Assembly: GCA_038496675.1 (NCBI GenBank)
Contig: CM076654.1
Coordinates: forward strand, 3,728,701 to 3,792,700
Source of the DNA: Rachycentron canadum
Taxonomy: Eukaryota > Chordata > Actinopteri > Carangiformes > Rachycentridae
Direction: 5' to 3'
Length of the DNA: 64,000 nucleotides
The notes beneath the pieces are model-generated. The model had not been told where the DNA came from. It saw only the letters and a program-made list of their open reading frames with translations, and searched no databases. Shown in pieces: positions 12,643 to 23,199 of this stretch (position 1 is its first letter; the number at the start of each line of letters is the position of its first letter). The position numbers were made by a program, and so were the translations under genes.

Positions 12643-12995
12643 CAAAACTGACATATCATCACTTATTAAGTTGACATAGCAAACATGTTGCTAATTTACA
12701 CATTGAGCAAATATCTCCCTTTTAGCTTTGTTGTCCTTTCTAACTCCCTATGAACATATCTGTGAGTTTAGCTGCTAAATGCTGCATTATGCTAGTTGCC
12801 ATCCTTGACTGTCTCTGGTGTTGAGCAGGTAGTGTAAAGTGCCTGTAAAGTGCCTGCTGCAGCTGAAAATTAACCTGATGAAGTTAGTGAGTGAACCAAA
12901 TCAGTAAAAACAAATCAATTAACTGAAAAATCCTTTAAAGCTCTGTGGGGAACCAGAGACACACTGTCAAGTGAACAATTATTAAAGGTCTCATA
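12643..12995 (+). repeat. Repeat module 2, copy A (internally deleted)
   Basis: This segment is a near-copy of 14983-15433, starting at CAAAACTGACATATCATCAC and ending at the shared phrase ATTAAAGGTCTCAT. Compared with the other copy it lacks a 12-base duplication near 12673, about 80 bp near 12696, and the GTGGGTTTATCACAAC region near 12835. At that last point it carries a small tandem duplication of GTAAAGTGCCT (12834-12855). Copy A is therefore the more degraded one. The module is non-coding and resembles dispersed percomorph repeats. Confidence 0.8.
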
Positions 12996-13495
12996 TTTGA
13001 CACTTTTCCAGTGTTTTGAACTTTTGATATCCATATAAAAATATATTTGTGGTTTTAAAACCATCTCAGTGTAGTTTAACGTCTCCTCTATCAGGCTACT
13101 CTCTGAAACTCTTGTAAGAACAAGACATTTTGTGTCGGTTTCTGAGCCTGTCTTCTGATTGGCTGACCAGACTAACCAGGGGTTACAGATTGTAGTTTGG
13201 TAAAACTCACGGTTAATGCAAATGGTGATGGTGGGTCCCAAAGAGACGTGGGGCTCAGCATAGCCGAGGGAAGTTGTTACAGCGCAGTTGTGACATCAGA
13301 AAATTACTCAAATCCAGACGACTTGTTTTGAGGCACAGTTTCTAAATACAGGCTGTGTCCATTTCTCTGTGAATTAGGCATTTTCTTGCTTTCACATTAT
13401 TTATATAGCGCCCAAACCTGCTTCATCATCAAAAAAAAAAAAAAAAAAAAAAAACAACACAGAAAAGCTGACTGACTACAAAATAAGACCTTTAA
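12982..13495 (+). mobile_element. MITE-like element with TTAAAGGTC inverted ends, copy 1
   Basis: The left end reads TTAAAGGTCTCATATT (12982-12997). The right end reads AAAATAAGACCTTTAA (13480-13495), whose reverse complement matches the left end at 14 of 16 positions, and TTAA sits at both extremities. The interior is non-coding, includes an A24 run (13431-13454), and carries phrases shared with 19296-19780, such as TCTTCTGATTGGCTGAC and ATACAGGCTGTGT. The roughly 510-bp length, inverted ends and lack of coding sequence fit a non-autonomous DNA transposon. The TTAA ends would fit a TTAA-targeting family, but this is inference. Confidence 0.65.
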
Positions 13496-14779
13496 TAAAA
13501 AAAAAAAGAAAAAAAAAGTTGACCTTTGCAGCTAAAAAAGAAACAAGTTGGCTTGATTTTACGGCAAACAGTGCTTGTTCTTGTGAACATATAAATGTTG
13601 TTTTTAAAGTTACAACCCTGTATCGACTTAAATGTATTTATTCTCCACTTTGCAAACACAAGGATTTTGCCATTTATGTGGCACATTAACAAAACTTAAG
13701 CCTGATTGACTCTGTGTAAAATTCACAGTGTTTGAAACCCTTCTCTTCTGGCATTGTTGTTTCAATTTAAATGTAAATTAATTTCTATCATGGGCCTTTT
13801 TAAAGCAAATTTTGAAAAGACTGTTGGTGTTTACACAGGCAACAGAATAACGGGATCTTGCGATGTATAAGAGCAGCAGCTAATTGAAACTATGAATCAA
13901 AGTGGGAGTGAATGACATTTCTGTTTTACTGCACTGTAGCACAGGAGGATAAATGCCCTGCACAAAGTCAGAGGGTAATGTGATACAGTTAATAATGACC
14001 TTATTATTATTCAACTTTCATATTATTAGTAACACTCAAGCATGTAGTCAAATCTCATTGGCTTTGTTGAATTATTGTACTTGACTTGATACAGCAGCAG
14101 CAGCAGACGCACATTACACAGTATGCTTGTTTTTCTTAATGTACTTTACAATGTAAATGACTGGTTTCTCAGTCTGGTAATTCCTCTCTCTCATTCTTCA
14201 TACGTTGTATTGACTTGTGCAGTGTGTTAATGCTGTGCTAAGTTTCTTCCACAAGCTGCTGGGGGTTTGTGATAAAGAAACCCAGCTGCATGAAGGGTTC
14301 TTGGGTTTTTCTGGTCTGTTGACTAACCAGAATGTTGTTTTGTTAACTAACCTCAAGTAAATGGAAAGCATTCTCTTGTGCCCTCTTTTGCTGTACTCTC
14401 TTACTGAGAATAATCCGCTATTATACATCTGTTAAAAATGTATACTGCGTGCCAAGCCTGAGGCTCTCGGAGACGGCTGTCATCATATTCCACTTGATCT
14501 AAGGGGGTAATTCACCTAAATATGCTATTTTCACTTCAATAGTCTTGCTTATTGGCATTTAGTAACATTTTGTTTGAGGTTAAGTATTTTAAAGTCATTT
14601 GCTCAACCATTTAGGATATTGAACTCAATAAATTCATTTTATGAAGTCTGATTTACTTAAGAAATATATGTTATGAGTATTAGTCCTAATGGGATGTTAA
14701 ATGACACAGTGTGATTTTGCAGAACTTTAAAATTTCAACACAGGTTTTAAACAGTCCAAAGTTTCTTAAAGCTGCACTC
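13496..14779. other. Non-coding stretch
   Basis: An A-rich stretch starts at about 13497 and contains two A runs split by a G. The rest has no recognised gene or repeat. A short CAG-like run lies near 14093-14105. Confidence 0.5.
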
Positions 14780-14979
14780 CTAATTTTTTTCCACCTCAAC
14801 ATTAAATCAAATGAGTGTGGAATTGTGAAAGGAGTGTCTTTAATCCACTTTTTTTTATCATAGTTTTGGATTTTTTTGGCCCAAACTCAAAATTAGTGAG
14901 CTTTAAAATTCTTCAGTCTTGTTTCCAGCTGCAGCTGTTGTTGTTCTAAGTGAAAACACTTGGATAAACCCACTGCTTG
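14780..14979 (+). repeat. Repeat module 1, copy C
   Basis: It aligns with 15481-15724 through shared phrases ACATTAAATCAARTGAGTG, TTTTGGCCCAAAC, GAGCTTTAAAATTCTT, CTTGTTTCCAGCTGCAG and AAAACACTTGGATAAACCCA. It lacks about 50 bp that are present in the other copy near 15540-15593. Non-coding. It runs directly into module 2 at 14983. Confidence 0.8.
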
Positions 14980-14982
14980 AGA

Positions 14983-15433
14983 CAAAACTGACATATCATC
15001 ACTTATTAAGTTGACAAAGCAAACATGTTAGCAGACATGTTGCTAATTTACACATTGAGCAAATATGGAGCAACATTATAGCATTTATTTATACTTGTGT
15101 TTCTGTCTGTGTGCTGAATGTAAAGTCCAATATTAACTCTCTTTTAGCTTTGTTTTCTTTTCTAACTATGAAAATATCTGTGAGTTCAAGTGCTAAATGC
15201 TGTGGTATGCTAGTTGCCAGCCTTGACTGTCTCTGGTGTTGAGCAGATAGTGTACAGTGGGTTTATCACAACTTTTCCCTGAAAACAGCTGCCTACTGCA
15301 GCTGAAAATTAACCTGATGAAGTGGTGAGTGAGCCAAATCAGTAAAACCAAATCAATTAACTGAAAAATCCTTTTAAGCTCCGTGGGGAACCAGAGACAC
15401 ACTGTCAAGTGAGCAATTATTAAAGGTCTCATA
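14983..15433 (+). repeat. Repeat module 2, copy B (fuller)
   Basis: The longer counterpart of 12643-12995, with the same order of phrases: ACATATCATCACTTATTAAG, TTTACACATTGAGCAAATAT, CTTGACTGTCTCTGGTGTTG, CTGCAGCTGAAAATTAACC and GGGGAACCAGAGACACACTG. It ends at ATTAAAGGTCTCATA, just as copy A does. The segment 15255-15267 is the exact reverse complement of 14963-14975 in module 1, suggesting that modules 1 and 2 are the two arms of one element with long imperfect inverted ends. Confidence 0.8.
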
Positions 15434-15480
15434 CTCTATTTATTTTATATTTTGAGTCAGTTTGTCAGCCTGTCTTCAGC

Positions 15481-15830
15481 CTAACCTTTTCCATATCAAC
15501 ATTAAATCAAGTGAGTGTGGTATTGTGAAAGACACACTTTGTGGTGAACCCACAGATATTTAACGCTGACTCAATCACTGGCTCTGCTGGAGGGGTTGTT
15601 ATCATTGTTTTGGATTTTTTGGCCCAAACCTAAAATGAAGAGCTTTAAAATTCTTATCAGTCTTGTTTCCAGCTGCAGACGGCAGCTGTTCTCAGTGAAA
15701 ACACTTGGATAAACCCACTGCTTGCAATCTGCCCAGTACCAGATGGCAGACAGGTGACGTTCTCGGACAGCTGAGTGGAGCGTCAAGAACACCAGGGTTT
15801 GGTCCAGGCTGAAGCAGAGCTTAGAGGAGA
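15481..15830 (+). repeat. Repeat module 1, copy D, with extension
   Basis: Positions 15481-15724 match module 1 at 14780-14979 but are more complete. Beyond the shared AAACCCACTGCTTG the sequence continues (15725-15830) with CCAGATGGCAGACAGGTGAC and GGTTTGGTCCAGGCTGAAGC. From memory this is more of the same dispersed teleost repeat. No coding sequence. Confidence 0.7.
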
Positions 15831-16840
15831 GAGAATTTCGAACTTAAATCCATCAGGTCATGTAACCTGCCAACGATTTTGCAATATGTTTTTTAACTTT
15901 TTTTTTTTTTACCACTTTATTAGGTGATAATATGTAAATATAAATATGTTGTTGCCCTTGTGGACAGTCACACTACTACACTCACGAGTTCAGTTCGCAA
16001 AGATTAAGATGAACTAGTTTGTGTTCATTTTTTTTTTTGAATGAGCTGCACTGAGCTATTCTGTTTCAGCAGATCCCACTACTCATCCACCCCCGGTCCC
16101 AAAACACTGCCAATTCCCAACCTACATGGATATGCTACTATAGAGTTGCAGACAGAGATCACTTCTAAAAGCCAGGAAAAACCCATCGCAGTATATGTTT
16201 TATGTGTATATGGTGTGAGTTTGACTTAGGTGGAAGGCCTTTGCAGTTGTTAGCTCATGGTCTTACCCCTTCTTAATGATTTCATCATTCTCTCGCTAAT
16301 CTCTTAAAAGACCGATTGGATGCTTCAAAGTGTTGTTTCATGTGCTTGACGTTCGGACTTGTTTACATAAAAATGTGAGACTTTCTTCCATTGGAATCTG
16401 CACTGATTTGTCATAATAGTCCTTAAAATGTCCGTTCAAACTGCCCTCAGCAGCACCAGTAGCTGCATTGTTTGAATTGCCAGATTCTCCTCGAGTGTCA
16501 CTGTAAAAAACACCCGTCTTTGATAATTTTTGCCTTTTTTGATCAATTACCACCACCCTTTGATGCGTTCATGCTCATTAGTTGCAAACTGATTCGTTCA
16601 TTGCACCATTCACTGCAAAATAAACGCGTTCATGCACAACCATGCTTTTCTTTCCACCCCCCCCCCCCACATGTGGCCAACAAACAAACACGGAAACAAA
16701 AAGCAATTATCGGTGCTTTAAAGTTAATAATACATTAAAATCAGTTCATGAGGTAAGTCCTGTGAATGTCATGTCAGTCAAGAGAAATGTACCCTACGGT
16801 CTTTTGAGGGTTGTAATGTTTTGTTTTGCTTTTTATTGCC
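15831..16840. other. Non-coding stretch with C12 run
   Basis: No gene recognised. It contains a T-rich run near 15897-15911 and C12 at 16657-16668. Confidence 0.5.
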
Positions 16841-17240
16841 CTCTTGAAGAATGATTAATTGGCCTGCAAATCATTGGAATTCAGCCGGTGGTAGCTGCTG
16901 TCCACTGCAGGCTCTCTGAAAAGTGAATGCTGATTGAGGATAGAAACTGACCCCTGATTACTTGATTTGCCATGCTTCGCTGGGAAAAGCAATCTCCTTA
17001 TTACTCCTAAGTTGTCAGCGACATCAAAGAGGCTTTCCAGGCTTTGCCTTTAACCAGGAAAAGAGGCTCTGGGTAACGGCAGTTTGTGCTTTTATGAGGC
17101 AAAATTAATATGAAAACCTCCAGTAAATATCTCTGTTCCCTGTTGGAATAATCAGTTTTCGATTGCACGCGTATCAGATCTTCTCTTGTCATCAGTGACT
17201 GGTCAAACATTTCTTTTGTCTTCATCTATCTCATATTCTT
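16840..17240. promoter_or_regulatory. Candidate conserved non-coding segment
   Basis: An intermediate-GC stretch free of simple repeats and stop-dense in all frames. It has homeodomain-type words such as ATTAATTGG near 16853, GATTACTTGATTTGC near 16955 and AAAATTAATATG near 17100. Its texture resembles vertebrate developmental enhancers. Conservation cannot be judged from one sequence, so this is a pointer only. Confidence 0.2.
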
Positions 17241-19295
17241 TGTCAGGAAGGCAAACAGACGTTTTGTGTGCTCGATAAATATTCACCCCTGAAATTCATA
17301 GCTCCCTGCTTCAGTGTTGTCCTGATGCAAATCTCTACGCAGATCTGAAAAAGTTTGAATCAATTGCATCATTGTCTGTTTTCAGAGCAGCTCAGGTGCA
17401 GCTTTGTATTCTCTGCCTGAGCCTTTCAGATTCCACAGAGGCTGGGTTAGTGTTAAGGCACAGCAGCGGCATGAAGTTGTGAGCTTTTACTTGCCATTGA
17501 ACCATTCTCTGAAACTACTCCTGCTCTCAGCAGGGGAACAGAGGTAAAAAGAGGTGAGGGGAACTGTAACAGCTTTGAGTTTCATATTTGAACTATGAGT
17601 CTTGTAAACAATCCCCCAAGCATGGAGAGTGACATTTGCACACCACTGAGGTCCTCGTAGGGCAATAAAGTGTCCTGTGTTGACCCCTTGCTTATCTCTC
17701 CCTGACCAGAATGCAATGAAAAACTCAGTTTGTCATCCAAAAAACAGGCCTTTGTTGATTTTTATTGCCCCATAGCACAAAGTGACAATATTATATCTGC
17801 AGGGGTTTGATGGGGTTGTTGATCAGTGACCATCAGTTTATGTTTACTCTGCTGACATTTTTTGCTCCAGAACTCCCAATCGCTCCTTTTCCAAAACGCT
17901 TTCGTTCACCTCAAACCGTCAGGCTCATGCAGTTTTCTCTGAAAACTTAATGATGGTGTGACACATGTTTGTAGCTGCAAGAGCAAAGAGAAAAGCAGAA
18001 AAGAGAGAAAAGCCTCATCATGGAATATTTTGGGGTACTCTACATTATCCCTTCATTAGGCATTTTTGTTGGGTTTCCACTCTAATTAGCTCACTTATTT
18101 GTCGCGGTTGCTTAGTCATGTCTGCTCAGGAAATGTGACTTTAATGTTTGTCGTTACAGGAAGGTATAATTCAGGAGGTGATCAGTTCTGTCAGTGCAGT
18201 TGCGACTCACCAAAAAAGCCTCATTAGGGTAATAAATTACACAATGTTCCTTTAGCCTATTACTAAAAATCCTGACAGTGGCAAAACTGTCCAGTAATGT
18301 GTGCTTCTCCACAGAAAGTTTTTATGCCTGGAAAGTTATTGCAGTTTAAAGCCCTATGGATCCAGTACAGTCCCATGGCCTAAAATGTTCCCTATTTCGA
18401 GACTTGAGTTCCTTTGCACAGAGCACTTTACTGTGTCACCAAGGCCATCAAAAAGGACACCAAATCTTACTCACGAGCGTTGTCGGGAGCTGTGTTTTCT
18501 GGTTTTCACACCTCCGGGGAATAAAAACTACGATGCAAGAAGAGCTGTCTACCCACATCTGCACAACTGTCACTGAGCTACGGGATGAGGTGGAAGAGAG
18601 AACAAAAGTCGGGAGGTTGCGAAACACAAAGGTCAAAATGAGTTTGTTTCAGAATGGAAGCTGAATGTGCTGGCATTACGTGCCCTGAGGAGTTGACTGA
18701 ATTAAAGATCTGTCATAACACGGGCATAAAAGCACTTGAAGTACTGAGATATCTTCAGATATTGCAGTGGTGAACTACAGCTCTGCACGTTCACAATGCC
18801 ACAGATGTTTCATCAAGTGTTTTATTGTTTAAGACACTTGTCTTAATAGTAGAGTGTCACCCCGTGATCTGTGTTTATTATGGTCAGACCTGTTGAAATT
18901 CTTCATATTTTGTATATGATAAAATACCACAAGTTGGTTTGTGAAAGGAAACAGGTGTCAGTGCAGAGGGCAGAGAAAGCAACCACAGCGCAGCGCGTTT
19001 CCATTCCTCTAAAAAGAAATCAGTGGCGATATAACTTACCATTCATTCTTTCCTAAATAAAATAGAGATTTCATATAAGCATCACATAGTGAAGTCTAGA
19101 GGTGTCAGAAAGTTGTTTTTTTTTACATCCCGACCCTGTAGACAACTCTGTCAGTTCTCACTCTTATGCAAGACGCCACAGACAACCCAGTTGCGGTGCT
19201 GGTGGACAATTTACCAAGAGTTTAGAATTAGGATTTATTTTTGCCCTGTTTCACTGTTTGTTATTCCAAAGCTGAGGTGTGAACCAACAGTTAAC
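17241..19295. other. Non-coding stretch, nothing firmly recognised
   Basis: Mixed unique-looking sequence. Two overlapping frames at about 18.3-18.66 kb encode roughly 90-100 residues each but show no domain, and their overlap in different frames argues against coding. Confidence 0.5.
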
Positions 19296-19780
19296 TCATC
19301 AGTGCTATACTTCAATATTTGAAGATATGTTTGTGGTTTCGAGAACCAAAAACTATCTAAGTGTAGTTTTAGATCTCTTCGCTCAGGCTCCTCTCTGGAG
19401 CTCGAGGAACAACAGGTCAGTGAGCCAATCGGAAGAGAGGAGCTGAGTCTCTCTTCTGATTGGCTGACTGTTTTCTAAGTATGTAAAATACAAAAATGTG
19501 ACAAATTTTAGGTAAACAAATCAAATCTTGCAAAGTTGGATGGTGTGTCCATGTGGGTGGGGCTTGGAGCATTGCAGTTGCTGCTTCGGTGTGACGTCAC
19601 AAAGTAACAGAAGTCCTGATTGCTCATTTGAAGACACTGTCTCTGGATACAGGCTGTATGCGTTTCTCTGTGGAATGAGCTCTTTCTTAGTTTTACAGTA
19701 TTAATGTAGAACCTGGACCTGCTTTTTAACTTGTTAAGTAGAACATGGAAATCTCACATTAGACAATATGGGACCTTTAA
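19296..19780 (+). mobile_element. MITE-like element with TTAAAGGTC ends, copy 2 (5' end lost)
   Basis: The right end reads CAATATGGGACCTTTAA (19764-19780), the reverse complement of a TTAAAGGTCCCATATT-type end. The interior shares with 12982-13495, in the same order and orientation, a TGTGGTTTY phrase, GTGTAGTTT, the TCTTCTGATTGGCTGACYG phrase, a GTGACRTCA phrase, ATACAGGCTGTRTSC and TTTCTCTGTG. No matching left inverted end is visible, so the copy is truncated or eroded there. No coding sequence remains. Confidence 0.65.
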
Positions 19781-22100
19781 TACTGAATGATCAGACCTCT
19801 TCACGGGACTGTGTGGGCAGAAAAACTTCATGAATGACATTTCACCCTTGTATTGATTTTGTTGGACGCATTAGTGCAAGACAATTACAACTGTTATTAT
19901 TTTTATTAGTACATAGCGCTGCCAAACTTCCACCTGAGTGGAGGTTTAATCAGCCACAGTAATGGAAAACACCTAAACACCTTAAAATTGATTTATTGTG
20001 TACAGAAAAAAAAAGAAAATATTACACACTATTTAAATGAAATGTGACCCAATTAAAATGGGTTGTTTCATTATCTGCATGCAATGGCTGGCTCTGGCAT
20101 TGAGAGACAGATTTCCAATTGGGACAAAAGAAGCAATAAATAATATTGTACAGCCAACATTACAAATCTGTTCCAGTGATAACAATTGAAGAGGTACATT
20201 TAAGGAAGACTGGGTGTTCACTGGTAATAGAGGCCCTAACAAAATAAGCAAACAATATCAAATGCCAAAATGGAAATGTGCATTGACCCCTTCCACATAT
20301 GCAGTTATTCAGTGCAGTATTGCATCAGGATTGCTGCAACGGGTATAGACTTCCAGGGTCCACTTCAGTGGCTCTAATATCATGTGGCTGCTGTTCCTGC
20401 AGGGCACTGTCTTTCCTGGTCAAGCATTTGTACAGCACAGTCACTTCGTTCCATACTTCCAGACCCCTGGTGCCTTCCTCTGTACATCAGTGAGCCATTT
20501 TCTGCTCCACTCCTATTAGGTAATCAGTACATTTCGATTTAACAAGAACAAAGTTGACATCCAGAGACCACTTCTCTATTAAAATGTATTAATAGTTTAA
20601 TAAATCCTCAAGCTAATCAGGTTCATCTTAATCTGTGTGGGTATGGTTTGAAAAGATTTGACTGACAATGCTGGCAACCTTCCAACTGTTATCATGTTTT
20701 GATTCTGGTGCATGGAAAAAGTGAGAAAGAAAAATCAGACAGAGAGGAAAACTAAATACAACACCAAACACACACAGACCGGCACACGGCACCTGTCATC
20801 CTGTGACACTCCTCCTAACAGGGCAGCTCATTCGCCAGTGCCCAAGGGAGACTTATACCTCCATTTCCACATTGGGAGGAACAGATAGCGTAACTAAACT
20901 AAACACACACATGGCCACACAACACCTGTCAACCCGCCCGCCCGCCCAACACTGACACTTCTGCTCCCTACCCTCCTTGTACAGTCGTTTTCTTGGTGGT
21001 GAAAAGCTCGCATTGTGAAATTGCTTCTTCCTCGGGGAAGCTATTCAATCACTCCAGGCTCCAGCCACAGCGAAACGGGCAGTCCACCCAGGGAGAAAAC
21101 TAATGTGCGATTCCGCCTATTTGCCATGGAGGCCAGTGGAAAGAAAAATATCCCTTTTGGAGACAATGAATGAGCTGCTTCCCGAGTTATGTGCGCTCCA
21201 ATGAGTTGATTAACTTCACAAGGACAAAATGAAACTTTTTGCTGACCAATTTAAGTGATTGGTGGCAAGCCAAATGATGTGATGGGTTTCGGGGCACCAC
21301 TCATCTCTTCCAATGAGACTTGTGAATTATATCAAATTGAGGACATGCATAAGAATAACTAACTACCACTTTGGGAGCCTATGTACACGGACAACTCGAC
21401 TTAGTGTCTTCATTAAATGGGCTGACTGGAAAACACAGCTGATTGGCTCTGTGTGCTCTTGCATAGTGGCTGTGTCGTTAATTATGGATACACTTGCTAG
21501 TGATGCCACACCATGTCCGACTGACCAGAGCTAAGATAATGACAAGGGAGGTCACGATATTGAGCTCTGCCTGCTCACACTTGCATTCTGGTCACTAACT
21601 CCAGGCCAGGCTCACAGGCTAATAGATATATACAGCAATGTAATATTTATCCAGCAACTGGTGTGTGTGGTGTAGTCCTATGCCTTTTTAAGCAGGGATT
21701 AGCTTTTGCAACATTTAAACATGTATTCTATTCAATGTTTGTCGTTGTTTTTTTTTAATTTATTTTGCTATACAGTTTTTTTTTTTTTTGTTTGCTTTAG
21801 AACTATATTGACATATAATCCAAATCAAAACAAAATCTACTACTGAAAAAATCAGTTTTTACCCCGTCAGTTGAAACAGGAAAGGAGGCCTTCAGAAGAC
21901 CTCATTTCAACCCAACCATGCACCAGTTTCAACAGATTCCTAAACTGAGTCAGACCTCTGCCTGTGTTACCTGACAACTTTGCAATCCAACACGACCTTT
22001 CATTAAAAGTTTGGAAAGTCTCACAAGCAAAAGCATTTTTTTTTTTTAAGATTCACAACCGGTTTCTGCTTGATTTGACACATGTACGGTCAAAGAAATC
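19781..22100. other. Non-coding stretch
   Basis: No gene recognised. A short CCCG tandem lies near 20933-20946 and a T-rich run near 21776-21790. Other sequence is unremarkable. Confidence 0.5.
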
Positions 22101-22318
22101 AATGAATGGACTTCTATAGCGCTTTTATAGTCTCAGAGACGACTCAAAGTGCTTTATAACACACTCCACGTTGACCCACATTCACAAATCTCACCCACTG
22201 CACTGATGGAATAGCCATTAAGGGCAGTTTGGGGTTCAATGTCTCGACCAAGGACACTTTGATACGCTAGGACCCAAATCACAGACCGTCTGATCAGTGA
22301 GAGCCCTGCACGGCCACC
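22101..22318. repeat. Teleost dispersed repeat (TATAGCGCTTTTATAG family)
   Basis: Runs from AATGAATGGACTTCTATAGC to CCTGCACGGCCACC. Hallmarks are CTCAAAGTGCTTTATAACAC, CTGCACTGATGGAATAGCC, GGGCAGTTTGGGGTTCAATG and CCAAGGACACTTTGATACG. These match, with moderate decay, a short dispersed repeat that I recall throughout percomorph genomes. The class is uncertain; a SINE or the 3' end of a non-LTR element is plausible. No target-site duplication was found. Confidence 0.65.
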
Positions 22319-22393
22319 GGAAAATAATAGTCAACAGACATTACATAGGAATGATAAAAAAGTAATTCTTACTTGGATGTTGATAATCTGGCC

Positions 22394-22417
22394 GGGGGTG
22401 GGGGGGGGTGGGGGGGG
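22394..22417 (+). other. Potential G-quadruplex tract
   Basis: The plus strand reads G5-T-G9-T-G8: three long G runs separated by single T bases, giving more than four possible G-triplets with very short loops. This meets the usual G-quadruplex pattern. No adjacent gene or promoter is visible, so a regulatory role is speculative. Confidence 0.75.
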
Positions 22418-22689
22418 TGTCATTGTAGCAGAGCAGAGTTGTTTTCTAAATGGTCCCGAGAACTGACATAACAAGTCGTTGGTGAGAATATCGAGTTCCT
22501 GGCAACGATAATTAAACGGTTTAAACATTTTTGTGTTTCTGCTCAGTCCTTTAGAAGCAGTTCATACAGAACAACCACTTAGCTCCAGTTTCTGCAATGA
22601 CATTTACAGTAAGTACGTGCTCATCCAATTAATCAAGCCTACTCCTCATCTACATTGTTTCAGCAAAGACTTTGTCCTCTATAATTCCC

Positions 22690-23190
22690 TATTTCCAGCT
22701 TGATGGCCATTGAGGAGCTGCTCAACCTGCTGCTCAGTGCCATGAGGAGGATGACATGGACGACAAGCTGCTCGGAGGAGATTAGGATGGTTTTGTCATC
22801 TCTTCAGCTTCCTCAGTCCCACCCTTCTTGTCAGCAAGTCTTGACTCAAAGGGTTGTACAGAGCGTTAGGTCTGTTGCTGGTTGTCTGCCCATGTCCCAA
22901 GAGAGGGCAGTGAAGTGATGGTTCCCCTGCTTCTCTGGGACTACGGAGAGCAAAGTTCCTCCAAAGGCCAACCCTATGCCCCTCTCCTCTGGGACGATGG
23001 GACAATAGTGGCAGCCTGTCACGAAAGAGCAAACTTTCTACAGAAAACAGCAAAATCATGTGTCTCCCATGACTGTGGCTGCCTCAAAAAGAGCTACATT
23101 TTTGAACATGGTTTCTGTTCTGCTTGCTGTCCATCACTGGCTCCCATGACAGCAGCGCAGGAGAGGCAGATCTCCCCTCTCTAAAAGTTC
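22690..23190. other. GC-richer block of unknown nature
   Basis: About 500 bp richer in GC than its surroundings, with two adjoining plus-strand open frames (about 22700-22918 and 22882-23184). The second has several cysteines and tryptophans. I recognise no domain in either, and they overlap in different frames without clear splice sites. It could be a decayed transposon, a frameshifted gene relic or simply unusual composition. I do not call a gene. Confidence 0.25.
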
Positions 23191-23199
23191 CAACAGTGA

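Noticed and set aside
12834..12855. A minisatellite of GTAAAGTGCCT
   Set aside because: Only two copies, absent from the sister module, so a simple local duplication.
18301..18664. Two overlapping 90-100 codon frames with plausible ATGs
   Set aside because: They lie in different phases of the same DNA with no domain or splice signals.
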